Both the position numbers and the translations under genes were made by a program. A stretch of 64,000 nucleotides of DNA from Anaerolineae bacterium (lineage in GTDB: Bacteria > Chloroflexota > Anaerolineae > Anaerolineales > UBA4823). Positions 33,805 to 40,493 of this stretch are shown here, one piece after another. Location of the stretch: positions 79,737-143,736 of the forward strand of contig QOQU01000010.1 of assembly GCA_003327455.1 (NCBI GenBank), read 5' to 3'. Under the pieces are notes generated by a model. It worked only from the letters and a program-made list of their open reading frames with translations. It was not told the DNA's origin and did not search any database. The stretch's first letter is position 1. Every line of letters starts with the position of its first letter.

Positions 33805-33835
33805 TCTTTTATTTGTTCTGGACCATTTCCTCTGC

Positions 33836-34261
33836 TCACTTTTTCCGTCTCCTAAAATCCTCTAATTTAACCGCCAGTTTAGGAGGTAGATCAGGCAGAG
33901 GTAACTCGTAGAGGTATCGTAATCCTCGCGAAGGCTGCTTTGCCCAACTAATTGATCCACTTCCTTTTTCCTCTAAACTCTGTAAGCCAAGCAGAATTAG
34001 AAAGACCGTCAATTGGCTCTTGGGTACACTTTCTGATTCTGAAAACATGTCTAGGATATCTTCGATATCTTTGGATAAGTCGATTGTGATCCGATTTCGT
34101 TGCCGATCCCGTTCGGCTTTCTTGCGCTGAGTAGGAGTCATTTTCTTGATGCGTGCCAACTGAGAGTAAAAACCGCTTGGTGAACCTAAAGCGTTCTCTA
34201 CCGCAGGGTCAATGGGGTCGATCGGGATTGCCTGCCGTTCGCTCGCTTTGTTGACGGTCAT
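33836..34261 (-). CDS. Ribbon-helix-helix partition protein
   Basis: A 141-residue protein following parA with a four-base overlap. The segment RNRITIDLSKDIEDILD then VPKSQLTVFLILLGLQSLEE has the strand-helix-helix pattern of RHH DNA-binding proteins. In small ParA systems the second gene is such an RHH centromere-binding protein, and the 12-bp tandem repeats just beyond its end are the likely site. Confidence 0.65.
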   Translation of the reverse strand: MTVNKASERQAIPIDPIDPAVENALGSPSGFYSQLARIKKMTPTQRKKAERDRQRNRITIDLSKDIEDILDMFSESESVPKSQLTVFLILLGLQSLEEKGSGSISWAKQPSRGLRYLYELPLPDLPPKLAVKLEDFRRRKK

Positions 34262-35070
34262 CGCCCTACCTCCCCAGAGACGATTTCGGCTAGGTGCAAG
34301 TACCCACCCACATTCCCCGCTTGGTTGCGTTCCCGCGAGCTACCGTTCCCTTCGTAGCCAATCGCTCCCTTCGACTTCGGCGCATACTCCCAGATGGTCT
34401 GCCCGTGCGAGACCGCTTCACGCAGTTTGGTGTCGCGTGGAATCGGCGGCAGGATGACTCCGTCCCCCAACGCTTTTTGTAAGGCTTGAATGTTTGAAAC
34501 GGTCTCGTTGGTGGTCTTGTCAAACAGGGTGGGCAGGACACCGATCAACACGGGGGGCGTCACGTTGGGATAGCGACTCAAAGAGCGCAAGGTCTTCAGG
34601 ATATATCCCACACCATCTAAAGCGTAGAAGTCCATATTGGCAGGGATAATCAGATAATCACTGGCTACCAGCGCTAGAATGTGTAAGACATCCGTGCTGG
34701 GTGGGGTGTCCAGGAAAATCAGGTCATAGATTGCTCTTGCTTCGTCCAGCATGGTGTCGAGCAGGTATTCCCTGAAATTGGCTTGCTTGACATGTTCTTT
34801 GACCAGCTCGTTGGTGTGGTCATTGGGCAAGACATCGAGATTTACCCGCCCTCGAACAGCAATATCTTGTAAAGGTCGTTCTCGTACCAGAAAATCATAC
34901 AATCCGCAGGCTTTATCGATCTTTAGACCAGGGGCAATATGCCCTTGGCTGTCGAGGTCAATGGCAAGCACCCGCTTGCCTTGCAGGGCAAACCAGTGGG
35001 CAAGGTTGATGACAGTTGTCGTTTTTCCCACACCCCCTTTTTGATTGGCTATGGAGATTACTTTAGCCAT
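34258..35070 (-). CDS. parA: ParA-type partition ATPase
   Basis: A 270-residue protein with the deviant Walker A NQKGGVGKTTTVINLA, LAIDLDSQGH, and LIFLDTPPS. It lacks a long N-terminal HTH, which fits the small ParA class that moves plasmid DNA together with an RHH partner. It begins inside the small HTH gene upstream (eight-base overlap). It indicates that the element can exist as a segregating circle. Confidence 0.9.
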   Translation of the reverse strand: MAKVISIANQKGGVGKTTTVINLAHWFALQGKRVLAIDLDSQGHIAPGLKIDKACGLYDFLVRERPLQDIAVRGRVNLDVLPNDHTNELVKEHVKQANFREYLLDTMLDEARAIYDLIFLDTPPSTDVLHILALVASDYLIIPANMDFYALDGVGYILKTLRSLSRYPNVTPPVLIGVLPTLFDKTTNETVSNIQALQKALGDGVILPPIPRDTKLREAVSHGQTIWEYAPKSKGAIGYEGNGSSRERNQAGNVGGYLHLAEIVSGEVGR

Positions 35071-35284
35071 TTATGTTATCCTCCCTTTTACGGATTTCCT
35101 CACCTCGCAACCTCAGTTTTACGGCTGCTACTCTCTCGGCTGTAATGCCAAATTTTTTCGCAATAGCTCTTTGGTCAAATTGTGCAAACGGCCCCCCAGC
35201 TTTGTAAATTTCCTCGGCAATAGCATTCCAAAGAGCAGGATCAATCTCCCTTAGCTTTGAGGTCTTTGTATTACGTCCAATCAT
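35063..35284 (-). CDS. Small HTH-like protein upstream of parA
   Basis: A 73-residue basic protein with a likely helix-turn-helix (FDQRAIAKKFGITAERVAAVKL). It overlaps parA by eight bases, so it may regulate the partition operon. The match is to fold pattern only. Confidence 0.55.
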   Translation of the reverse strand: MIGRNTKTSKLREIDPALWNAIAEEIYKAGGPFAQFDQRAIAKKFGITAERVAAVKLRLRGEEIRKREDNING

Positions 35285-35287
35285 TTT

Positions 35288-35458
35288 TCAAACTCCCAAG
35301 CTGGTTAACGCATTGAAACCATCATCATCTAGTTCGGGAAAGTAGCGCAAGACTAATTCCCTGAATTTTTTATTTTTGTCAAGATTAAGTCGTTGACGTG
35401 CCGTTCCGCTCCAAAGAAGTATTCGCTGCCCCTCGGATTCGAAATACAGTTTATCCAT
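35288..35458 (-). CDS. 56-residue protein
   Basis: Starts at the ATG at 35456-35458 after GAGGAAG, overlapping the upstream gene by eight bases; the longer open frame to 35560 is rejected for that reason. It is basic and helical (NKKFRELVLRYFPEL). Unknown. Confidence 0.45.
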   Translation of the reverse strand: MDKLYFESEGQRILLWSGTARQRLNLDKNKKFRELVLRYFPELDDDGFNALTSLGV

Positions 35459-35699
35459 GTGCTTCCTCGAATAAGCTCCCCTGAATCGCCTTTGTTTCGG
35501 TTTTTCCATCCGCCAGCCAGAGATCGTTCGGTAAGGGATAGGTTGATGTTTCGGGTTCAATTCCTAACTCTCCTAAGCGTTTTCGTATTATCTCGGCAAT
35601 TTCTTTTGGGCAGCGAGAGGAAATCATGGCTTGGCTTGGATCACAATTCATCCGAAGCCGAAAGCGCTCCAGCGCTTTTTGTAGGTCGCTTTCATCCAT
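35451..35699 (-). CDS. 82-residue protein
   Basis: The start at 35697-35699 overlaps the preceding stop (ATGGATGA). Helical and charged (LQKALERFRLRMNCDP). The open frame extends to 35756 but the coupled start is more likely. Unknown. Confidence 0.45.
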   Translation of the reverse strand: MDESDLQKALERFRLRMNCDPSQAMISSRCPKEIAEIIRKRLGELGIEPETSTYPLPNDLWLADGKTETKAIQGSLFEEAHG

Positions 35700-35931
35700 T
35701 ATGCGGTATGCCCGCCAAAGTGTATTCTTGCATTTGTCCATCGTCATCTTCCTCACAAAGTAAGGTTTCGTTTCTGAACTCTTGTTTCACTTCTTCCATT
35801 TTTCGATACACGCAGAGGGAGTATGGATACAAAAGCCAGTGCAGTACCACCTGCCCATCCAAGAACTCCACCCCCTCGGCAACGATATCTACATCGAGCA
35901 GATCTTCCCGGAGAACAAAAAAGCGTCTCAC
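35692..35931 (-). CDS. 79-residue protein starting at GTG
   Basis: GAGGACAATTC precedes the GTG at 35929-35931. Beta-rich first half, acidic end (CEEDDDGQMQEY). Unknown. Confidence 0.45.
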   Translation of the reverse strand: MRRFFVLREDLLDVDIVAEGVEFLDGQVVLHWLLYPYSLCVYRKMEEVKQEFRNETLLCEEDDDGQMQEYTLAGIPHNG

Positions 35932-35943
35932 GAATTGTCCTCA

Positions 35944-36189
35944 TTATTTGAAACACCGCTCTAACGCCTTGAAGCCGTGTTCACTGATGTTCCAGCAAAG
36001 ACCGTCAAAGAAGATGTATTCCTGCTTTTCCAGCTTCGCAATCAGCCTGTATCCATACGCCTTCTCGAAGTCCTCCTGGGTTGGGTGGGTAAGGACATAA
36101 TTCAGGGCTTCAGCTTCAGGCAGGGAGAGTCCAGCTTCCCGACAGTGGCGGGCTTTGAATAGTGTGATATGTTTGGTTGATGTTAGCAT
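35944..36189 (-). CDS. 81-residue winged-helix-like protein
   Basis: Starts after AAAGGAG. The layout of helices and final strand (LPEAEALNYVLTHP ... KLEKQEYIFFDGLCWNISEHG) is compatible with a small winged helix. It lies directly downstream of a tandem 10-bp repeat that could be its operator. Unknown role. Confidence 0.5.
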   Translation of the reverse strand: MLTSTKHITLFKARHCREAGLSLPEAEALNYVLTHPTQEDFEKAYGYRLIAKLEKQEYIFFDGLCWNISEHGFKALERCFK

Positions 36190-36203
36190 TCTTAGCTCCT
36201 TTC

Positions 36204-36250
36204 CGTTCTGTTTTGTTCTGTTTCGTTCCGTTTCGTTCTTTGTTCGTTCG
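36204..36250. repeat. Tandem 10-bp GTTCYGTTTY repeats
   Basis: Units GTTCTGTTTT, GTTCTGTTTC, GTTCCGTTTC and degenerate GTTC copies in a row, between two minus-strand genes. On the transcript strand the unit reads GAACRAAACR. The period of one helical turn suggests a protein-binding array. Confidence 0.6.
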
Positions 36251-37318
36251 TCAAAGGTTTTTGATCATTTCAATTGGAGTAGGGGAGACTAGATGAATGC
36301 GCCGCTCCCCTACAGCTAGGTATAAATCCCGTAAGGTACGATATTCCCCTCTTAGGTATGTTCCACCCCCACGGCCACTTTGTGTCTCCAGATAGGGTCG
36401 TAAATAGTCAATAGCATTGCTCCAAGTTTCCGCAGCCCATCCCATTTCCCTCCAACCAGGCAGCCTGGTGCTTTGCGCTCCCACAGTGTTCATTGCCTCT
36501 CGAAGCAATCGCAAGACCAACTTCCGTACGTTGTCGTCCGCTTCTTGAAGATTTCGGCGGGGTATGAACCCTTTCAAATCACCGTTGACAAGATAAGGAA
36601 TATCCTCCAATTGACTGGTAAACTCATCCCCCTCTTTTTCACTCGTTGCGGCAGGTAACTGCGGGGTGAGAACTGTTACCCGAACAGGACGGTAACCCAC
36701 AGGTTGTAATAGCAGTGTACCTGCCCGACTTTCAACAAGCTGGTGACGCTGGATGATGACATCCAAATAATACTGACCGGCATACCAAAGCAGCCCCAGG
36801 AGGATGATCACCACTCCCGCCAATAACACAACCCCTGCATACAAGCGGGCAGTAGCAGCAATCTCAATTCGTTTTTGTTCTTCTGCCCGCGATGTTTCTA
36901 GGGCGATAATTGCTTGCGCCGTAGCGGTTGCTTGTCTCTGTCCTTGTGCCAGGGCAAGACTTTGGGCTGTAGAGGTTGCTTGAATCGACAACGCCTGCGC
37001 AGTAGCGGTCGCTTGCCCAGCCTGCTCGGTAGCTTTCACAAATACAGCCTGCGCAGTTGCAGTGATGGATTGCGCTTGCCGTGTTGATTGCAGATTGTAT
37101 GCTTTTTCGGTCGCCTTTATGCGCTTCTCCGCCTCTTGTGCAGATTTGGCAATGGATTTCGCCGAGAGCATCAAAGCGTCCGCAGTCGCTTGCAGGCTGA
37201 TGGGATCATCATCTTGAGTAGAAGGTGCGGCTTTAGGCTCGCTGCAAGCTGCCAAAAGCAGGACAAGTATTGTTGCAATTAATTTCGGTTTCACCGCGAA
37301 TGGAAATAATCTTGCCAT
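36251..37318 (-). CDS. Lipoprotein-like coiled-coil membrane protein with TATAQA repeats
   Basis: A 355-residue protein with a signal ending LLLAACS (lipobox), about 120 residues of heptad-like Ala/Thr/Gln repeats (ATAQA), a second membrane helix (VVLLAGVVIILLGLLWYAG), and a soluble C-terminal domain. TATAQA coils are frequent in Anaerolineae membrane proteins. It begins inside the neighbouring reading frame, 86 bases overlapped. The topology (lipid anchor and internal helix together) is odd and the signal could act as an ordinary anchor. Unknown function. Confidence 0.6.
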   Translation of the reverse strand: MARLFPFAVKPKLIATILVLLLAACSEPKAAPSTQDDDPISLQATADALMLSAKSIAKSAQEAEKRIKATEKAYNLQSTRQAQSITATAQAVFVKATEQAGQATATAQALSIQATSTAQSLALAQGQRQATATAQAIIALETSRAEEQKRIEIAATARLYAGVVLLAGVVIILLGLLWYAGQYYLDVIIQRHQLVESRAGTLLLQPVGYRPVRVTVLTPQLPAATSEKEGDEFTSQLEDIPYLVNGDLKGFIPRRNLQEADDNVRKLVLRLLREAMNTVGAQSTRLPGWREMGWAAETWSNAIDYLRPYLETQSGRGGGTYLRGEYRTLRDLYLAVGERRIHLVSPTPIEMIKNL

Positions 37319-37520
37319 GTTGGATTATGATCCTTTCCCCAGTCTTGATATTCTCAAAAACTGTTCCGCTGGGAAATGGACAGGGGACATCTTCTCGACA
37401 ATGCCCAGGCACTTGAATATCTGTCCATCGGAAGTGACCACCGTAAAAAACACCCGGGTAATCCGCTACGCGGGTTGGATCGAAAATCACTTTCCAGTTA
37501 TAGCCGTGTGGCGGGACCAT
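37233..37520 (-). CDS. 95-residue protein with cysteines
   Basis: Starts at the ATG at 37518-37520 after AAAGGA; a longer frame to 37709 shadows the neighbouring gene. It is rich in aromatic residues and Gly with several cysteines (CREDVPC). Its end overlaps the next gene's start by 86 bases, so one of the two may be misjudged. Confidence 0.4.
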   Translation of the reverse strand: MVPPHGYNWKVIFDPTRVADYPGVFYGGHFRWTDIQVPGHCREDVPCPFPSGTVFENIKTGERIIIQHGKIISIRGETEINCNNTCPAFGSLQRA

Positions 37521-37692
37521 CGTCCTTTCCATCTCCAATCTCAACTTCGACACGGTGACCATTTTCATCGAATAATCCCCAGCCACATCCTTCGCACAGT
37601 TCCCAAATGACCGTACCCGCTTCAGCATAGATGTCAGGGGGAGTTCCCTCGCCAAAATTCCTTGTCGCACAGTCTTTGCAAAAATCAGCCAT
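37498..37692 (-). CDS. Zinc-ribbon-like 64-residue protein
   Basis: Two CxxC motifs (FCKDCATRN and ELCEGCGWG) and an acidic C-terminus. GGAG lies seven bases before the start. It overlaps its neighbour by 23 bases. Likely a small zinc-binding protein of the element. Confidence 0.55.
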   Translation of the reverse strand: MADFCKDCATRNFGEGTPPDIYAEAGTVIWELCEGCGWGLFDENGHRVEVEIGDGKDDGPATRL

Positions 37693-37825
37693 GTTGCACG
37701 CTCCGCCATTCCGACATTGGTTAGTCGGTTATGTTTACGAAAGTTGTTTGTAAGCTGGTTACGCTGTCCAGTTCGGTGTCTTTCAGCCTTCGCACCGACG
37801 CGGCTTTGGAGGCTCGGATGTCCGA
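37693..37825 (-). promoter_or_regulatory. Structured gap between ssb and the zinc-ribbon gene
   Basis: On the minus strand TAGTCGG near 37811-37817 can pair with CCGACTA about 80 bases later (37728-37734), enclosing a hairpin TCGGTG/CACCGA. No gene is seen. Confidence 0.35.
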
Positions 37826-38191
37826 CTAAAACGGCGCCTCGTCATCCTCATCGTTCTTGATGTCGGAATCGGAGACACCGCCAGCCTTACCACTTAGGAA
37901 TTGCACCGTCTGAGCGGTGACTTTCAGGGCTGCGCCAATTTCACCATCTCGGCGGGTGAAGGCCTGTACTTCTGGATAGCCGCGCACGAATACCTTGCTG
38001 CCTTTGCTCAGATATTGGTGGCAGGTTTCACCCAGCTTGTCCCATGCGCATACTTCCACCCACATGGTTTGATCTTCGCCGTTGACCTTGCGGGTGGAAG
38101 CTACGCTGAAGTTGCACACCAGTTTGCCGCTGGAGGTGTAACGCGCTTCAGGGTCTTTGCCCAAATTTCCAATCACGGTCAGTTCAAGCAT
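37826..38191 (-). CDS. ssb: Single-stranded DNA-binding protein
   Basis: A 121-residue SSB with the OB-fold pattern (TVIGNLGKDPEARYTSSGK, NFSVASTRKV, WVEVCAWDKLGE) and the conserved acidic tip DEAPF that recruits repair and replication proteins. Plasmids and ICEs often carry their own ssb. It is short, lacking the long disordered linker of chromosomal SSBs. Confidence 0.92.
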   Translation of the reverse strand: MLELTVIGNLGKDPEARYTSSGKLVCNFSVASTRKVNGEDQTMWVEVCAWDKLGETCHQYLSKGSKVFVRGYPEVQAFTRRDGEIGAALKVTAQTVQFLSGKAGGVSDSDIKNDEDDEAPF

Positions 38192-38213
38192 AATTTATGT
38201 CCTTTCTTGCTTT

Positions 38214-38441
38214 TTAATTTCGGTGGGAGGCTTTATCATCTCTCACTGCATAGGTCAGGTCGTCCCCTGCTCCAACCCATTCACCACAATAAATGCACTC
38301 TTTTCCCTCTTCGTATTCCGCCCATCGGTGAATGCACGTGCGAGCTTGCCCCCAGAAACCATATCCCTCGATAATCTCCCCGCAGTCCTGGCAGGTCATA
38401 CCGTAGTTGTCGCCAATTATTCGCAGGTGTTTACAAGCCAT
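38214..38441 (-). CDS. Zinc-finger-like 75-residue protein
   Basis: Begins at the ATG at 38439-38441 after GGAGGG. Two CxxC pairs (CQDCGE and CIYCGEW) plus His residues form a probable zinc-binding domain. Possibly co-transcribed with ssb. No specific family. Confidence 0.55.
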   Translation of the reverse strand: MACKHLRIIGDNYGMTCQDCGEIIEGYGFWGQARTCIHRWAEYEEGKECIYCGEWVGAGDDLTYAVRDDKASHRN

Positions 38442-38442
38442 C

Positions 38443-38553
38443 TTATCCCTCCAATCCTTCGTAGTAGAGCATTTCCGCCCATTCATCTTCTGTCATGATA
38501 CAGGGGTCTTCTTCTTCAACTTCTTGAGCCTCTTTTTCTTCTGGCGGCATCAT
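38443..38553 (-). CDS. 36-residue acidic peptide
   Basis: Starts at ATG-ATG (38548-38553), product rich in Glu/Asp. Two bases separate its stop from the next start. Weak ribosome-binding site; the longer frame to 38667 runs through the structured RNA region and is less likely. Confidence 0.35.
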   Translation of the reverse strand: MMPPEEKEAQEVEEEDPCIMTEDEWAEMLYYEGLEG

Positions 38554-38604
38554 CCAACTCCATCTCTGAGTTTTCCCCGTGGGTAGGGGGTTGATGTGCG
38601 GGCT

Positions 38605-38619
38605 GCGGAGTTGCACCGC
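38605..38619 (-). promoter_or_regulatory. T-loop hairpin G
   Basis: GCGG-[TGCAACT]-CCGC on the minus strand, 50 bases before the acidic peptide. The loop is identical to elements B, C and E, but the surrounding outer stem is not clear. Confidence 0.45.
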
Positions 38620-39054
38620 TGGGATGGCTTCTGCGTGATTGGATCCTGGCCTCCACCTGTCATCCACACAGGCCTCGACTCATCTGTCACGCAGCATCGC
38701 CAGTCACTTGACTGCTTGCCCGCAAGACTCGTGCGTGGTATTGAGTGCGCACTCCTCGCTTGACCTGCTACCCTACACCGGCCACCCGTGCCACCTTGCC
38801 GTCACTGTCCATCCTCGCATCCGCCACGAGATCGGACGGGGGCTTCTCTCACCTGTCGGATTTTGAGGGCGGCTACCCCCGCTCATCGCATTCACGGGCA
38901 AGGTAGTGCTAGGTTGATCCACCACCTAGCAGTTCGTCTGTCCGAGTTGTCAAGCGTCTTTCCGCTTTGCCACCTGCTTGTGCGTCGCCCCAGCGCAAGT
39001 ACGGCTCTTTAGGGGACTTCCTCGCCTTCGCTATTCGCACACAACGCAGGGTAG

Positions 39055-39182
39055 TTGGGCGGGCAGGAGTCGAACCTGCAAGGCGGACACCGAGACACTA
39101 GCGACTTGGTAAGCAGGACGGAGCTTACCAAGTAGGACACCACACGTACTCGTTATGCTTGCAGGTTTCCCCACTCCGCCAA
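39055..39182 (-). ncRNA. tRNA-like domain
   Basis: On the minus strand TTGGCGG at one end can pair with CCGCCCA at the other (six of seven pairs), next to a perfect T-arm GCAGG-[TTCGACT]-CCTGC. In between are 11-bp stem ACTTGGTAAGC/GCTTACCAAGT with loop TCCGTCCT and other sequence, in total 128 bases, too long for a normal tRNA. There is no clear D-arm. It could be a tRNA mimic, an attachment site or a decayed tRNA. Confidence 0.45.
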
Positions 39183-39286
39183 GCGGGGATTGACCACGAG
39201 CTTTACACGCCGTCCCTCATCCTGTCCCGTGGGCTTGCCCACCAGACTAGGTGACTCAGTGGCGTGTCTCCCACTACCACGCCGAC

Positions 39287-39334
39287 CGCCCAAAACAAAA
39301 CACCCCTTGCCCAAGGGAGATTGGGCAGGGGGTG
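39287..39334 (-). terminator. Strong intrinsic terminator, minus strand
   Basis: A 14-bp stem (CACCCCCTGCCCAA/TTGGGCAAGGGGTG, one G-U pair) followed by TTTTGTTTT on the minus strand. It would stop the transcript from the promoter at 39479-39507 before the large structured region unless bypassed. Confidence 0.75.
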
Positions 39335-39338
39335 CTGG

Positions 39339-39367
39339 TTGCATTGGGGGGTAAAACGTGCTATACT
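39339..39367 (+). promoter_or_regulatory. Plus-strand promoter of a small RNA
   Basis: TTGCAT, 17-base spacer, TATACT. It points away from any plus-strand gene and into two hairpins. Confidence 0.65.
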
Positions 39368-39373
39368 CTCACT

Positions 39374-39440
39374 TGCAAGCAGCTATCACCTGCTTGCTTC
39401 GCCCCTCTTGGGCGCACAACGCCCCGAGGGGCGTTATATT
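39374..39440 (+). ncRNA. Small antisense RNA candidate
   Basis: Starting seven bases after the -10 box, the expected RNA of about 65 nt has a hairpin GCAAGCAG-ctatcac-CTGCTTGC (39375-39397) and an intrinsic terminator AACGCCCC-GA-GGGGCGTT (39418-39435) followed by ATATT. It is complementary to the 5' part of the transcript from the opposing promoter. The arrangement matches copy-control or leader antisense RNAs. Confidence 0.55.
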
Positions 39441-39478
39441 CATTGCGGGGATGATTAGGTTGGAAAAGTGCTGGAGCA

Positions 39479-39517
39479 AAGATAACACACTTATCCATCT
39501 TTGTCAAGATGGATAAG
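39479..39517 (-). promoter_or_regulatory. Minus-strand promoter with overlapping operator
   Basis: On the minus strand TTGACA (39502-39507), a 17-base spacer and TATCTT (39479-39484). An inverted repeat CTTATCCATC (39490-39499) / GATGGATAAG (39508-39517) covers the spacer and -35 region, a classic repressor site. It faces the structured region and the element's early genes. The HTH gene next to it is a candidate regulator. Confidence 0.7.
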
Positions 39518-39569
39518 TAAAATTAATAAAAAGAGCTGATTAACAGCTCAATGAATTTATCGAATCACC

Positions 39570-40064
39570 TTATGATAAGGATTGCTGACTTCGTTTTTGT
39601 TTATAAGGGGTACCGTCCTGATTGAATAGCTTTCGGCCCTTAATTCCCTTTTTATGGTAAATTTCGGCACTATAAGCAACATCGGCTTTATCAATCAAGA
39701 CTTTTTGTCCTTTCCGCCCCAATTGGGTAATAACCCCGGTTTCCATCCAACGGTAAATTGTCACGTAAGGGACTTTAAACTCTTTTGCAGCTTCATTGAT
39801 GCCTATGCCAGTTCCCTTAAAGTGAGCATGCTTTTGATACTCCGGTAAGTCCTCTTTGCGGAGACCTTTTACTTCAATTGCTTCATTGCGTACTTCTTCT
39901 TCGCTCACAAGCACCTCATTGCTTTCAGGAATGATACCAGCGCGTATTTTACCCGTCTCAATGAGCAGGCGCAAGTGATCTTCTTCAAGCCCGTATTTTT
40001 GAGCTGCTTCCGAAAGGGAGAGAAAAGTTGGAAGTGCGACCATAGACAACTTCTTTATAAGCAT
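39570..40064 (-). CDS. Excisionase-family HTH DNA-binding protein
   Basis: A 164-residue protein with two MerR-like helix-turn-helix units: LSLSEAAQKYGLEEDHLRLLIETGKI near residue 16 and INEAAKEFKVPYVTIYRWMETGVI near residue 93. Each resembles the excisionase-type HTH. The last part is basic. It sits between the operator-promoter and the tRNA cluster at the element's edge, where excisionases and integration-control genes are usually found. No strong ribosome-binding site is seen; an internal ATG at 40041-40043 is an alternative start. Confidence 0.65.
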   Translation of the reverse strand: MLIKKLSMVALPTFLSLSEAAQKYGLEEDHLRLLIETGKIRAGIIPESNEVLVSEEEVRNEAIEVKGLRKEDLPEYQKHAHFKGTGIGINEAAKEFKVPYVTIYRWMETGVITQLGRKGQKVLIDKADVAYSAEIYHKKGIKGRKLFNQDGTPYKQKRSQQSLS

Positions 40065-40117
40065 TCAATATCAGTTGTAAATATCCGACGCCACTATCCC
40101 AAGCTGCTATAACTAGG

Positions 40118-40188
40118 AGGCGACGACGGGATTTGAACCCGTGATCAGGGTTTTGCAGACCCTTGCCTTACCACTTGGCCACGTCGCC
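40118..40188 (-). tRNA. tRNA-Cys (GCA)
   Basis: Full cloverleaf on the minus strand: acceptor GGCGACG/CGTCGCC, anticodon loop CTGCAAA, T-arm CGGGTTCAAATCCCG. CCA is not encoded. It marks the probable junction between the element and the chromosome. Confidence 0.95.
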
Positions 40189-40202
40189 ATGCTGACAAAA
40201 AG

Positions 40203-40275
<73 letters not shown>

Positions 40276-40299
40276 ATCTTCGACCTCCAGGGCCGACAA

Positions 40300-40372
40300 T
40301 GCCGAGAGCCAGAATCGAACTGGCGACACCATGATTTTCAGTCATGTGCTCTACCAACTGAGCTATCTCGGC
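40300..40372 (-). tRNA. tRNA-Phe (GAA)
   Basis: Cloverleaf on the minus strand with acceptor GCCGAGA/TCTCGGC, anticodon loop CTGAAAA and T-arm CCAGTTCGATTCTGG. Confidence 0.95.
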
Positions 40373-40493
40373 CGACCAGTATCTGTGTTCTTGCACCTAT
40401 ATTTTACCCATGCTTTTGGGGATTGTCTAGGGTATTTTTTCCAAACCATCCCGCTTTCAAATGATGTATAATCCACCCAACGGAGAAATCTGC

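Larger units (their letters stand above)
38556..39290 (-). ncRNA. Large structured non-coding region
   Basis: About 730 bases without a convincing gene on either strand, in contrast to the packed genes around it. The minus strand is rich in local hairpins, for example CTAGGTGGTGGATCAACCTAG (arms CTAGGT/ACCTAG), GGGGGTAGCCGCCC, and an 11-bp perfect stem (ACTTGGTAAGC/GCTTACCAAGT). It has a tRNA-like 3' domain at 39055-39182 and a T-loop hairpin at 38605-38619. It would be transcribed toward the small genes and ssb. It recalls large ornate RNAs of phages and plasmids, but no known class can be assigned by eye. Confidence 0.45.

Noticed and set aside
33581..33911. Open frames on both strands across the 12-bp repeats
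   Set aside because: A 12-bp repeat is a multiple of three, so it stays open by chance; the products are repetitive and have no supported start.
39055..39182. A normal tRNA gene on the minus strand
   Set aside because: The T-arm and acceptor pairing are good, but the span is 128 bases, no D-arm is visible and the acceptor has one mismatch. It is kept as tRNA-like only.
38556..39290. RNase P RNA
   Set aside because: A GAGGAAGTCC string resembles the conserved RNase P start, but the remaining conserved regions are not found.
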